NCBI GenBank assembly: GCA_900318305.1
Contig: ONKB01000021.1
Coordinates: 1 to 35,031 of the forward strand
Origin: an uncultured Prevotellaceae bacterium
GTDB lineage: Bacteria > Bacteroidota > Bacteroidia > Bacteroidales > Bacteroidaceae
Reading direction: 5' to 3'
DNA length: 35,031 bases
Below, in pieces: positions 25,278 through 33,982 of this stretch; position 1 is the stretch's first letter; every line of letters starts with the position of its first letter. Made by a program: the position numbers and the translations under genes. Below the pieces are notes generated by a model that was not told where the DNA came from, made no database searches, and worked only from the letters and a program-made list of their open reading frames with translations.

Positions 25278-25308
25278 CAAAGTTAAAAAAACTTAGTAAT
25301 ATTACAAT
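25278..25308 (-). promoter_or_regulatory. Promoter of dnaB
   Basis: On the minus strand ATTG (25308-25305) and TAACTTTG (25285-25278) are spaced by 19 bp. The start would lie near 25271, about 14 bases before the ATG at 25257. Confidence 0.65.
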
Positions 25309-25317
25309 AATTATTTA

Positions 25318-25325
25318 TAAATTTG
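25318..25325 (+). promoter_or_regulatory. -7 element for the glycerate kinase operon
   Basis: TAAATTTG fits TAnnTTTG, and TTAG at 25293-25296 (21 bp upstream) is a weak -33. The ATG is at 25350. The two divergent promoters share this 92-bp gap. Confidence 0.5.
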
Positions 25326-25349
25326 TTCTAATTAAAAATCTACATCCGA

Positions 25350-26420
25350 ATGAAGAAGATTGTCCTTGCTTTTGATTCCTTCAAAGGAAGCATTTCAGCA
25401 TCACAGGCATGTACTGCCGCAGCAAAAGGCATCTTGCAAGACTCTCCTGATTCAGAAATTATTTCAATACCAATGAGCGATGGAGGTGAAGGTATGGTAC
25501 AATGTTTCATGCCTTTCCTCAAACTTGAAAAAATTGTGTTCAGGGCACACGACCCATTGATGCGCCCCATTGAAGCTGTTTATGCTATTGCTCCAGAAAG
25601 CAAGACGGCTTACATGGAAATGGCATCCACAAGCGGATTGACACGATTGGCAATACACGAGCGCAATCCACTGGAAACCACAACATACGGTGTTGGTGAA
25701 ATGATAACAGATGCTATCAAACAAGGATGCTGCCATATTGTGATGGGCATCGGAGGCAGTGCCACCTGTGACGGAGGCAAGGGCATGCTTGAAGCTTTAA
25801 AACAGAATGGCATACTGGCGGAGAATTTCGTCAAAAACATTGACATCACTGTGGCTTGCGATGTCACTAATCCACTCTATGGCACCAATGGGGCAGCATA
25901 CATTTTTGCTCCCCAGAAAGGCGCAACACCAGAACAAGTAAAAACTCTTGATGACAGGTTACGACAATGGGCTGCCGAAACAGAAAAAAAAGGCTTTGCC
26001 ACAACCGATGACGCCTTCCACCCTGGCTCCGGTGCAGCAGGAGGATTAGGATATGCTCTACTTACATACTTGCACGCAAGACTCAAAAGCGGCATTGACA
26101 TTGTACTTGATACTCTAGGGTTTGATAAAGCGATAAGCAACTGCAACCTTATTATTACAGGTGAGGGGAAATCTGACGCACAGACCTTGATGGGGAAAGT
26201 ACCACAGGGAATACTGAAAAGGGCTTGCAAAGCCCATGTTCCCGTATTATTGCTTTCAGGAGCTGTAGAGGACAAAGACAAGCTACTGGAAGCAGGCTTC
26301 TCAGAAGTAGTATCCATCAATGAGGGAGATAATCGCTGTCTCGAAGAACTGATGTCGCATGATGTTGCTTGCCAAAATATAACAAGAAGTGTTCAAAGAA
26401 TCATAAATCAAATGTTTTAG
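25350..26420 (+). CDS. Glycerate kinase (GarK/GlxK family)
   Basis: It phosphorylates D-glycerate with ATP, in this family usually giving 2-phosphoglycerate, which enters lower glycolysis. The 356 residues are slightly shorter than the roughly 380 of E. coli homologues. Family motifs: KIVLAFDSFKGSISASQA at the N-terminus, PMSDGGEGMVQ, GIGGSATCDGGKGML (about 132-146), ACDVTNPLYG, GSGAAGGLGYALL and ITGEGKSDAQT. The permease gene begins 3 bases past its stop, so uptake and phosphorylation are co-expressed. Confidence 0.93.
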   Translation: MKKIVLAFDSFKGSISASQACTAAAKGILQDSPDSEIISIPMSDGGEGMVQCFMPFLKLEKIVFRAHDPLMRPIEAVYAIAPESKTAYMEMASTSGLTRLAIHERNPLETTTYGVGEMITDAIKQGCCHIVMGIGGSATCDGGKGMLEALKQNGILAENFVKNIDITVACDVTNPLYGTNGAAYIFAPQKGATPEQVKTLDDRLRQWAAETEKKGFATTDDAFHPGSGAAGGLGYALLTYLHARLKSGIDIVLDTLGFDKAISNCNLIITGEGKSDAQTLMGKVPQGILKRACKAHVPVLLLSGAVEDKDKLLEAGFSEVVSINEGDNRCLEELMSHDVACQNITRSVQRIINQMF

Positions 26421-26423
26421 AAT

Positions 26424-27800
26424 ATGTACCTTTTAGTTATCTTCATAGCAGCTATCATCCTGATGATTTTAGCCATGTCAAAATGGAAAATACATCCATT
26501 TATTGCCATCATGCTAACATCTCTGTTTTTAGGATTGCTCGCAGGCATTCCACTTGTAGATTATACTGACGGCAACACCAAGATTCCAGGCTTAGTTACT
26601 GTTATAGGACAAGGATTCTCAAGTATCTTCACCAGCATAGGAATCGTCATCATTCTTGGAGCTCTCATAGGCGCTATTCTGGAGGAAACAGGTTCTGCGC
26701 TAAAACTGGCCGACATGATTATCCGATTAGTTGGGAAACATCGTCCTGTCTTGGCTATGGAACTCATGGGATGGGTGGTTTCTATACCCGTTTTTTGTGA
26801 CTCTGGTTTCGTTGTGCTCAACCCTATCAGGCGTGCATTGGTACAACGCACTGGAGCATCCTCTGTGAGCATGACTGTAGCTCTGGCTGCTGGTTTATTC
26901 CTCTCGCATGTATTCATCCCTCCCACTCCAGGGCCACTGGCTTGCGCCAGCACCTTAGGTTTGGCCGATAACCTGTTAATGGTAATGGGATTCGGTATAG
27001 TATGTTCCATTTTCCCCATAATAACAGCTTATGTCTTCGCACGCCATATAGGCCACAAAATTCAGGCCGATGACGAGACAGAGCTCGGGAAAGCCAAGCA
27101 AACATACGAAGAAATCATGGCAAAATACAACAAGTTGCCAAACGGCTGGCTGGCTATCGCCCCCATTTTGATACCTATCTTGTTAATGGCATTGTCGTCC
27201 ATCATCAATGCCATAGGTTTGAAGGGACAGATAATTGATTTTGTATGTTTCTTAAGTACGCCAATGATGGCCCTTACCGTAGGTGTTTGCTTGGCGGTAT
27301 TAGTATTGTTTCAATGCGGGAAATACAAACAGCTCAACACCTTGACTGGTGAGACGTTAAAGACCGTTGGACCTATCCTATTCATCACAGCAGCAGGTGG
27401 AGTTTTAGGTAAGGTGATTTCTTCGTCAGATATGACAATGATTATTACAACACATGCCGATATGTTGCGTGGAGTAGGTATTCTCTTTCCTTTCCTGCTC
27501 GCAGCCCTGTTCAAAACCTCTATGGGGTCTTCCACTGTGGCTATCATCACGACAGCGGGAATTATCTCACCTATGCTCCCTTCTCTCGGTTTGGCAACAC
27601 CTGTACAAGCCACACTGACATGTATGGCCATCGGTGCGGGGTCAATGACTGTCTCACATGCCAACGACTCCTATTTCTGGGTAGTAACTAATTTCGGTGC
27701 CATGAATACTGAACGTGGCTATCATACCCATACCCTCTGCACACTAATAATGGGTCTTTCTGCCATTATTGAGATTTTCATTTTATCATTAATATTCTAA
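26424..27800 (+). CDS. GntP-family permease, probably for glycerate
   Basis: This 458-residue, 12- to 14-segment inner-membrane protein of the gluconate:H+ symporter family carries the family signatures GALIGAILEETGSALKLAD, VSIPVFCDSGFVVLNPI and FIPPTPGPLACAS in the first half and KTSMGSSTVAIITTAGI in the second. Characterised relatives move gluconate, idonate, fructuronate or glycerate. The three-base spacing to a glycerate kinase points to glycerate as the substrate here, which is inference from context. Confidence 0.9.
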   Translation: MYLLVIFIAAIILMILAMSKWKIHPFIAIMLTSLFLGLLAGIPLVDYTDGNTKIPGLVTVIGQGFSSIFTSIGIVIILGALIGAILEETGSALKLADMIIRLVGKHRPVLAMELMGWVVSIPVFCDSGFVVLNPIRRALVQRTGASSVSMTVALAAGLFLSHVFIPPTPGPLACASTLGLADNLLMVMGFGIVCSIFPIITAYVFARHIGHKIQADDETELGKAKQTYEEIMAKYNKLPNGWLAIAPILIPILLMALSSIINAIGLKGQIIDFVCFLSTPMMALTVGVCLAVLVLFQCGKYKQLNTLTGETLKTVGPILFITAAGGVLGKVISSSDMTMIITTHADMLRGVGILFPFLLAALFKTSMGSSTVAIITTAGIISPMLPSLGLATPVQATLTCMAIGAGSMTVSHANDSYFWVVTNFGAMNTERGYHTHTLCTLIMGLSAIIEIFILSLIF

Positions 27801-27862
27801 ATCGAAACATAAGGAAACAGATAAAAAAGGGGTGAATTATACTGAAAGACAATAAAAAATAG

Positions 27863-27870
27863 TAATTTTG
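27863..27870 (+). promoter_or_regulatory. -7 element for pheT
   Basis: TAATTTTG lies 33 bases before the pheT ATG. No clear TTTG is found at the expected distance. No T-box or attenuator-like hairpin series is visible in the 102-base gap after the permease gene. Confidence 0.45.
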
Positions 27871-27902
27871 CACTTTCAAAAATACCTGATAAACTATTTC
27901 TA

Positions 27903-30365
27903 ATGAATATATCTTATAAATGGCTTAAAGAGTATGTAGATTTTGATCTTACACCTCAGGAAACAGCCGACGCATTGACTTCTATCGGATTGGAAGTGGG
28001 TGGAATTGAAGAAGTTGAGACAATCAAGGGCGGTCTCAAAGGTCTTGTCGTAGGACAAGTGCTGACCTGTGAGCCGCATCCCGACTCCGACCATATGCAT
28101 GTATGCACTGTCAACATTGGCGAAGCAGAACCCAGTCAAATAGTTTGCGGTGCTCCTAACGTCTCAGCAGGTCAGAAAGTAATCGTAGCCACATTGGGGA
28201 CCAAACTCTATGACGGTGACAAGGAATTTGTCATCAAGAAATCCAAGTTGCGTGGCATAGAAAGCTATGGCATGATTTGCGCAGAAGATGAAATCGGTGT
28301 TGGGAGCAGTCATGATGGCATTATTGTATTACCAGAGGACACCACAGTGGGATTACCTGCTGCCAAATACTATCATCTTGAAAGTGACAGCATCATAGAG
28401 GTTGACATCACCCCCAACAGGGCAGATGCTTGCTCGCACTATGGTGTAGCACGCGACCTTTATGCCTGGCTGAAACAAAACAACTATAAAACATCTTTAC
28501 ATCGTCCCAGTACTGAAGCCTTCAAAGTAGATAACCATGACTTGGAAATCAGCATTGAGATTGAAGACAAACAACGCTGCCCAAGATACAGCGCTGTTAC
28601 AGTTACCGGATGTGAAGTCAAAGAAAGCCCCAAATGGCTGCAAGACTACCTGCAGATTATTGGCATACGTCCTATAAATAATATCGTGGACATCACCAAC
28701 TATATCATGATGGCATACGGACAACCTCTACATTGTTTTGATGCTGATATGGTAACAGGCAGGAAAGTTGTTGTAAAGACCCTGCCAGAAGGTACCACGT
28801 TCGTCACCTTGGACGGTACCGAGCATAAACTCAGCAGTGAAGACCTTGCCATCTGCAATGCAGAAGAGCCGATGTGTATCGCCGGTGTATTTGGAGGGAA
28901 AGGCTCAGGCACATACGAAACGACAACAAATGTCCTCTTTGAGAGTGCATACTTCTCTCCCACTTCCATCAGGAAAACTGCACGACGCCAAGGCTTGGGC
29001 ACTGATGCCAGCTTCCGTTTTGAGCGTGGTGTTGACCCTAACGGCACCATCTATGCCTTAAAACAAGCTGCCATCATGGCGAAGGAACTGGCTGGAGGAA
29101 AAATTTCCATGGACATTGCTGACGTTTATCCCCAGCCGGTGAAACCTTTCCCGGTAGTCTTAAACATAGATTACGCCAACAGACTGATAGGAAAGGCTCT
29201 GCCAAAGGAGACATACAAAAGTATTGCTGAAAGCCTTGAAATGCGAATCATTAGTGAGACCGCTGATGAACTGCAATTAGAAGTTCCCACATACCGTGTT
29301 GATGTTCAGCGTCCATGCGATGTCGTTGAGGACATGCTACGTATATACGGCTACAACAACGTAGAGATTCCTGTCACTGTACAATCAGCATTAACTGTCA
29401 AAGGTCTTGACGACCGCAGTAACAAGCTACAGAATGTCATTGCCGAGCAACTCACAGGACAAGGCTTCCATGAGATTATGAACAACTCACTTACCAAAGC
29501 ATCCTATTATACCGGTTCTGAATTGTTCAAAGAGGAGAATTGTACTCACATCATGAACCCGCTGAGCGAAGACTTGAATGTCATGCGCCAGACACTGCTC
29601 TTTGGTGGCTTGGAATCAATACGCCTCAACACAAATTACAAGTCGCCCAACCAGATGTTCTATGAGTTTGGTAAATGCTATCACTATAATTCCGGGAAGC
29701 ACACAGACGACTACCCTCTCGGCGCATACCATGAAGACCTTTATTTAGGTCTATGGCTTACGGGAAAACGCATTGAGGGCAGCTGGGCACATCCCAACGA
29801 AGACAATACCATATTTGTCCTCAAAGGCTATGTTGAGAATATCATCAGACGCCTTGGACTGAATCTGCAGGCATTAGTGGCAGACAATGTTCAGAACGAA
29901 TTGTTCGCTAGTGGCATGACATGGCGTGATCATGAGGGAAAAATAGTGTTCCAGTATGGCATCGTCAACCCAGACACTGCTGCCAAGGCCGACATTCATG
30001 TCCCTGTTTATTATGCTGATTTCAATTGGACATCGCTCATGAAAAAAACACTCAAGAACAAAGTGGAATACAAAGAACTCAGCAACTTCCCTACCGTAAG
30101 CAGGGACTTGGCTTTGCTGCTTGACAAGAGTATAGAGTTCCGCCAGATTGAGGACATAGCATTCAAGACAGAACGTAAATTCCTGCAGCGGGTTGAACTC
30201 TTTGATGTCTATGAAGGAAAGAATCTTCCTCAAGGGAAAAAGAGCTATGCCGTCAACTTTATTCTCCACGACGACAGCAAGACGATGAGTAACGAGCAGA
30301 TTGACCGGATTATGCAGAATCTTATCAATAACCTCAAACAGAAATTGAACGCAGAATTAAGATAA
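27903..30365 (+). CDS. pheT: Phenylalanyl-tRNA synthetase beta subunit
   Basis: PheT pairs with PheS in the (alpha-beta)2 enzyme that charges tRNA-Phe; the beta chain holds tRNA-binding and editing modules. The 820 residues agree with the family. Order: an N-terminal fold (NISYKWLKEYVDF), an EMAP/OB tRNA-binding domain (about 40-150, with VGQVLTCEPHPDSDHMHVC), the B3/B4 editing domain (IRPINNIVDITNYIM; GVFGGKGSGTYE), the B5 helix-turn-helix region, a catalytic-like core (NPLSEDLNVMRQTLL) and the C-terminal anticodon-binding FDX-ACB domain (LSNFPTVSRDLALLLD). pheS is not in the window, so it is unlinked, which is usual in Bacteroidota. yebC follows after 39 bases. Confidence 0.97.
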   Translation: MNISYKWLKEYVDFDLTPQETADALTSIGLEVGGIEEVETIKGGLKGLVVGQVLTCEPHPDSDHMHVCTVNIGEAEPSQIVCGAPNVSAGQKVIVATLGTKLYDGDKEFVIKKSKLRGIESYGMICAEDEIGVGSSHDGIIVLPEDTTVGLPAAKYYHLESDSIIEVDITPNRADACSHYGVARDLYAWLKQNNYKTSLHRPSTEAFKVDNHDLEISIEIEDKQRCPRYSAVTVTGCEVKESPKWLQDYLQIIGIRPINNIVDITNYIMMAYGQPLHCFDADMVTGRKVVVKTLPEGTTFVTLDGTEHKLSSEDLAICNAEEPMCIAGVFGGKGSGTYETTTNVLFESAYFSPTSIRKTARRQGLGTDASFRFERGVDPNGTIYALKQAAIMAKELAGGKISMDIADVYPQPVKPFPVVLNIDYANRLIGKALPKETYKSIAESLEMRIISETADELQLEVPTYRVDVQRPCDVVEDMLRIYGYNNVEIPVTVQSALTVKGLDDRSNKLQNVIAEQLTGQGFHEIMNNSLTKASYYTGSELFKEENCTHIMNPLSEDLNVMRQTLLFGGLESIRLNTNYKSPNQMFYEFGKCYHYNSGKHTDDYPLGAYHEDLYLGLWLTGKRIEGSWAHPNEDNTIFVLKGYVENIIRRLGLNLQALVADNVQNELFASGMTWRDHEGKIVFQYGIVNPDTAAKADIHVPVYYADFNWTSLMKKTLKNKVEYKELSNFPTVSRDLALLLDKSIEFRQIEDIAFKTERKFLQRVELFDVYEGKNLPQGKKSYAVNFILHDDSKTMSNEQIDRIMQNLINNLKQKLNAELR

Positions 30366-30404
30366 ATATAATTAAATAATAAGAACACTTTTAAAATCAC
30401 TCCG

Positions 30405-31129
30405 ATGGGAAGAGCATTTGAGTATAGAAAAGCCACAAAACTGAAAAGATGGGGTCACATGGCAAAGACATTCACCCGTCTTGGCAAACAAATCGCCATT
30501 GCCGTAAAGGCTGGTGGTCCGGAACCAGAGAACAATCCAAGTCTCCGTAGTGTAATCGCTGTCTGCAAGCGTGAGAACATGCCTAAGGACAATATCGAAC
30601 GCGCCATAAAGAACGCTATGGGAAAAGACCAAAGCGAGTACAAGAGTGTAACCTATGAAGGATATGGCCCTCATGGTGTTGCAGTATTCGTAGACACACT
30701 TACCGACAACACTACACGTACCGTAGCAGATGTGCGTTCAATCTTCAACAAATTCAACGGAAACATGGGAACAACTGGTTCTCTCGCTTTCCTCTTTGAC
30801 CACAAGTGTGTTTTCACTTTCAAGAAAAGGATGGCGTAGACATGGATGAATTTATCCTCGACATGATTGACTTTGGCGTGGAAGAGGAATTTGACGAGGA
30901 CGAAGAAGAAGGAACAATCACCATCTATGGCGACCCGAAGAGTTTCGGTGCTATCCAGAAAAAACTGGAAGAGGATGGCTATGAGGACATCGGCGGAGAG
31001 TTCACATACATTCCAAACGATCTCAAGGATGTTACTGCAGAACAAAGAGAAACCATTGACAAAATGGTTGAGCGCCTTGAGGAGTTCGACGATGTACAGA
31101 CTGTTTATACAAACATGAAACCTGAATAA
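30405..31129 (+). pseudogene. yebC: YebC/PmpR-family protein broken by a one-base frameshift
   Basis: YebC/TACO1 proteins bind the ribosome and help translation of difficult proline-rich stretches; some were described as transcription regulators. Reading from the ATG at 30405, [33 protein letters not shown] and [19 protein letters not shown] are typical of the family. After [11 protein letters not shown] the frame runs into a stop at 30837. The rest of the family sequence ([17 protein letters not shown] to the C-terminus) continues in another frame to 31129. One extra A in the AAAA run at 30825-30828 restores an intact protein of about 241 residues, the normal length. The downstream part has no further damage, so the lesion is very recent or a sequence error. 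It is not a classical slippery site. Confidence 0.85.
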
Positions 31130-31144
31130 ACTAATCTCCTGTCA

Positions 31145-31186
31145 ATACAAAAAAAAGAGATGAGTTTCCTCATCTCTTTTTTGTAT
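31145..31186. terminator. Bidirectional terminator between yebC and the lipoprotein gene
   Basis: AGAGATGAG and CTCATCTC form the core stem (about 31157-31164 with 31169-31176) with a TTTC loop. It is extended by A8 on the left and T6 on the right and by matching ATAC/GTAT ends. Either strand yields a U-rich tail, so it closes pheT-yebC and the convergent operon ending at 31195. Confidence 0.9.
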
Positions 31187-31194
31187 CATAACTT

Positions 31195-31599
31195 TTACTT
31201 GTTGTAGTCATTTTGGGTAAACGTATATGCCAGAGCCTTCTCCTTGGTTTTACGGTAGAAATATATGTACTGGAAGGAAATGCCTTTCTCTTTGTATTTC
31301 TTCAGTTCAATGGAATTGACAATATTCTTACATAGGTTCTGGCGGATTTCCTCTTTATATTTTATCAAGAGATCCCGGGCAAACAAGGAATCCTCCATCG
31401 TATAGTAGTATTTGAACGCTTTCTCCTGTTCTGAGAACTTAATGCTATCCAATATAATGCCGGTATCTACTTTACGGGGACATATCCGTTGCGTCTGCAT
31501 ATCTGCCTCTTTCTTACATTTCTCATAAAAATCCAACTGACGATTACATCCAACAAGGCTAAACGCCAAGGCCATCAAGACCAACACATACTTTTTCAT
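31195..31599 (-). CDS. Small lipoprotein of unknown function
   Basis: From the ATG at 31599 the protein begins MKKYVLVLMALAFSLVGC, a short lipoprotein signal with lipobox LVGC; an ATG at 31611 would add four residues. The mature part (about 117 residues) is charged, rich in Lys/Glu/Tyr and predicted mainly helical, with two further Cys, and is recognised by no family I know. It is the last gene of the minus operon, about 30 bases after the metallo-hydrolase gene. Confidence 0.72.
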   Translation of the reverse strand: MKKYVLVLMALAFSLVGCNRQLDFYEKCKKEADMQTQRICPRKVDTGIILDSIKFSEQEKAFKYYYTMEDSLFARDLLIKYKEEIRQNLCKNIVNSIELKKYKEKGISFQYIYFYRKTKEKALAYTFTQNDYNK

Positions 31600-31629
31600 A
31601 TTACTATTCATAACTATATTATCTAACCA

Positions 31630-32277
31630 TCATGCATTAATATACGGATTATTCCTTCGCTCCTCCGCTACAGTCGTTTTCATTCCATGACCAGGATAGA
31701 GGACCACATCATCTGGCAGAGTCAGTATTTTCTGTTGAATACTGTTAATCAGCTGGTCATGGTTTCCCCCTTCAAAATCTGTCCTGCCAATACTCCCCTT
31801 AAAGACGCTGTCTCCACAGAAAAGCGCTTTATCCTGCTCACAATAAAGACATATGCTCCCCTGCGAATGTCCTGGCGTATGCAGTACCTTCAACTGGGAA
31901 TTGCCGAAACTAATCATTTCGTCATCGCTCAGATAATCGCCTGCAGGAGCTGTCTTAACATCCATAGTCCTTCCTATGATATATCTCAGTTGCGTAGCAA
32001 CATCAAAATAAAGATACCCGTCCTCAGCATGGAAATTAACCTTTACCCCATATCGGTCATAGAAATCACCCACACCAAAAATATGGTCAAAATGGGCATG
32101 AGTTAGTATCTGCCTTACTGGCTTGAGATTATTATCCTCAATATACTTAAACAGAGCCTCTTTCTCATCGGCATAGAAAGTGCCATTATCAATCACCACG
32201 GCTTCTTTGCTCTCGTCACTCAGGATATAGCAATTCACCTCTATGGGATTAACGACAAACGTCTTTATTCTCAGCAT
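31630..32277 (-). CDS. Metallo-beta-lactamase-fold hydrolase (glyoxalase II-like)
   Basis: The protein has about 215 residues and no signal peptide. I start at the ATG at 32277 (MLRIKTFVVNPIEVNCYIL), five bases past the rsmG stop; a GTG at 32286 would give a four-base overlap. Metal ligands are THAHFDHIFG (HxHxDH), HTPGHSQGS, FCGDSVFKG (bridging Asp) and LYPGHG. This set is typical of hydroxyacylglutathione-hydrolase-like enzymes that cleave thioesters or related bonds. The substrate is unknown. Confidence 0.9.
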   Translation of the reverse strand: MLRIKTFVVNPIEVNCYILSDESKEAVVIDNGTFYADEKEALFKYIEDNNLKPVRQILTHAHFDHIFGVGDFYDRYGVKVNFHAEDGYLYFDVATQLRYIIGRTMDVKTAPAGDYLSDDEMISFGNSQLKVLHTPGHSQGSICLYCEQDKALFCGDSVFKGSIGRTDFEGGNHDQLINSIQQKILTLPDDVVLYPGHGMKTTVAEERRNNPYINA

Positions 32278-32282
32278 ATCTA

Positions 32283-32945
32283 TCACTTTGACAATGGTAC
32301 ATACAAAATTTTCTTCGACTCAAAGAAAGGCTCTTTGAACCATGCGGATATCTCGGCAATCTGGTAACTGCTTCCCCTCTTCACGGCAGGAGCAACTTTC
32401 TGCATCGCAGCAATACCCTCCTCCATGAGTTCGCCCCCTTTAAGACAAATTAACCCGTTAGGCAGCTCATGTCTGGATTGTGATGAAATATTCTTCTGAG
32501 TCATCTGAACCAGTTCCGGAGCCTGCATAACAGCACGACTGACAATAAAGTCATATTTTCCTTTCTCATCCCTGGCATTCTCATGCAGCAGAACAACATT
32601 CTTCAATCCTATGGCATTGGCAACTTCCTGTCCAACACGAATCTTCTTGCCGATACTGTCTATCAGCACAAATCGGCAATGCGGACACGCTATCGCCAGA
32701 GGAATACCGGGAAAGCCTCCTCCTGTCCCTACATCAAGGATTCTGGCACTATCCTGAAAACACACAAATTTGACTATTGAGAGGGAATGCAGCACATGGT
32801 GCTCATATAGGTTGTCGATATCCTTACGCGATATGACATTGATTTTTGAGTTCCAATCCTCGTAGAGAACCTTCAAGCGTTCAAACTGACTTAGCTGGAC
32901 GGCTGTCAAGTCGGCAAAATATTTCTTGATAATTTCTATCCCCAT
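32283..32945 (-). CDS. rsmG: 16S rRNA (guanine-527-N7)-methyltransferase
   Basis: RsmG (GidB) methylates N7 of G527 in 16S rRNA with S-adenosylmethionine. The start is set at the ATG at 32945 (MGIEIIKKYFADLT), which fits the family N-terminus and lies 14 bases past the upstream stop; the open frame extends further upstream but that stretch encodes no family sequence. The SAM-binding loop is ILDVGTGGGFPGIPLAIACP (about 66-85), preceded by NVISRKDIDNLYEHHVLHSL, and FIVSRAV is the later signature. Length, 220 residues, is normal. Confidence 0.95.
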   Translation of the reverse strand: MGIEIIKKYFADLTAVQLSQFERLKVLYEDWNSKINVISRKDIDNLYEHHVLHSLSIVKFVCFQDSARILDVGTGGGFPGIPLAIACPHCRFVLIDSIGKKIRVGQEVANAIGLKNVVLLHENARDEKGKYDFIVSRAVMQAPELVQMTQKNISSQSRHELPNGLICLKGGELMEEGIAAMQKVAPAVKRGSSYQIAEISAWFKEPFFESKKILYVPLSK

Positions 32946-32959
32946 TACTGAATAGTCCG

Positions 32960-33904
32960 TCAAAAATCCAATCGGAACATATAGCCCTGGGCTTGGAGGA
33001 GCAGTACATTTTGCCACATGGCACAATCCTCAAATTCACTGAAAGTAGAAGCACTCAGGTCAATGACATTCTGCATCATACGGTCTTTCAGATTCCACAC
33101 ATACAAAATAGACGGATGTTCCTTCGTTCCAAAGCCTGTGGGCATAAATAGCAAGCCGTTTTTAACAAACAGGCCCTGCCCGATAGGCATAAACGGCTGA
33201 CGGTAGGAATCCTCTACAAGGTAATTCTCCAGTAAATCTTTATCTGTCAGGGTCACTATGCCGTCCTTTCCTTCGTTAATGCCTGGGATACGAAACTTGA
33301 CTATGCGATGCTGGTTATTCACATCGTTGTTGTTTATGGTATTGCCGTAACCATACAGCATATTGCTCTCTCTGTCTATAACCCACTGCAAGGCATAGCC
33401 GAAATGACGGTTCTCATCCTTATAATATATAGTCTGTACCGTCTGCACTGATTTCAGGTCATTGGCAATACGTACCACAAACAGAACATCCTTCATTCCT
33501 TTGTAGGGTTGCTTGGCACACTGGCTCACATATAGCAGCGGCAACTTATCCTCTGGGGAATAGTAGGTGTTTGACAATGTGACGACATTACAATGATTCT
33601 CCTTGGAATAGCAATCCATTTTATACGGTGGAACTATCTGATTCAATTTGTTGCCGTCATAAGTGTAAAACGATATCCAGCCGGCATTCTGACAACTTAT
33701 TACAGTATCCCCCTTAACCTCCATGCCCTGGTAGCCTTCCTTCTCGTAGCCCTTCAGTTTGTCCACCAAGCGTACCTTCAAAGAATGATCATTCAGACAT
33801 ATCTTGCTTCCAGAGTATCTGACAGTCTTCACATCTGTCTTTATATTTTTGGCATATACAGATGCGAACATTGACATAAGCACAATAAAAACTATCTTTT
33901 TCAT
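32960..33904 (-). CDS. Secreted beta-propeller-like protein of unknown function
   Basis: A signal peptide (MKKIVFIVLMSMFASVYA) is followed by a region rich in short beta-strands and Gly/Asn/Asp turns. Repeats such as DTVISCQNAGWISFYTYDG, GYALQWVIDRESNMLYGYG and GLFVKNGLLFMPTGFGT resemble propeller blades. I do not recognise a family. It is the first gene of an operon that continues with rsmG after 14 bases, and its own promoter (33955-33924) shows a good consensus. Function unknown; periplasmic or surface location is likely. Confidence 0.78.
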   Translation of the reverse strand: MKKIVFIVLMSMFASVYAKNIKTDVKTVRYSGSKICLNDHSLKVRLVDKLKGYEKEGYQGMEVKGDTVISCQNAGWISFYTYDGNKLNQIVPPYKMDCYSKENHCNVVTLSNTYYSPEDKLPLLYVSQCAKQPYKGMKDVLFVVRIANDLKSVQTVQTIYYKDENRHFGYALQWVIDRESNMLYGYGNTINNNDVNNQHRIVKFRIPGINEGKDGIVTLTDKDLLENYLVEDSYRQPFMPIGQGLFVKNGLLFMPTGFGTKEHPSILYVWNLKDRMMQNVIDLSASTFSEFEDCAMWQNVLLLQAQGYMFRLDF

Positions 33905-33923
33905 CTTTCGTTATTTTAGGACA

Positions 33924-33955
33924 CAAAATTAAAATTTAAAATCCAATCTGCCAAA
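33924..33955 (-). promoter_or_regulatory. Promoter of the propeller-rsmG operon
   Basis: On the minus strand TTTG (33955-33952) and TAATTTTG (33931-33924) are spaced by 20 bp, a full consensus match, about 20 bases before the ATG at 33904. Confidence 0.75.
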
Positions 33956-33982
33956 TAGAGAGCATGACATTGCTGCCTGTCT

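Noticed and set aside
30806..30840. Programmed -1 frameshifting in yebC
   Set aside because: The codons AAG AAA AGG do not form an X-XXY-YYZ slippery heptamer and no downstream stimulator is evident; YebC is not known to use recoding.
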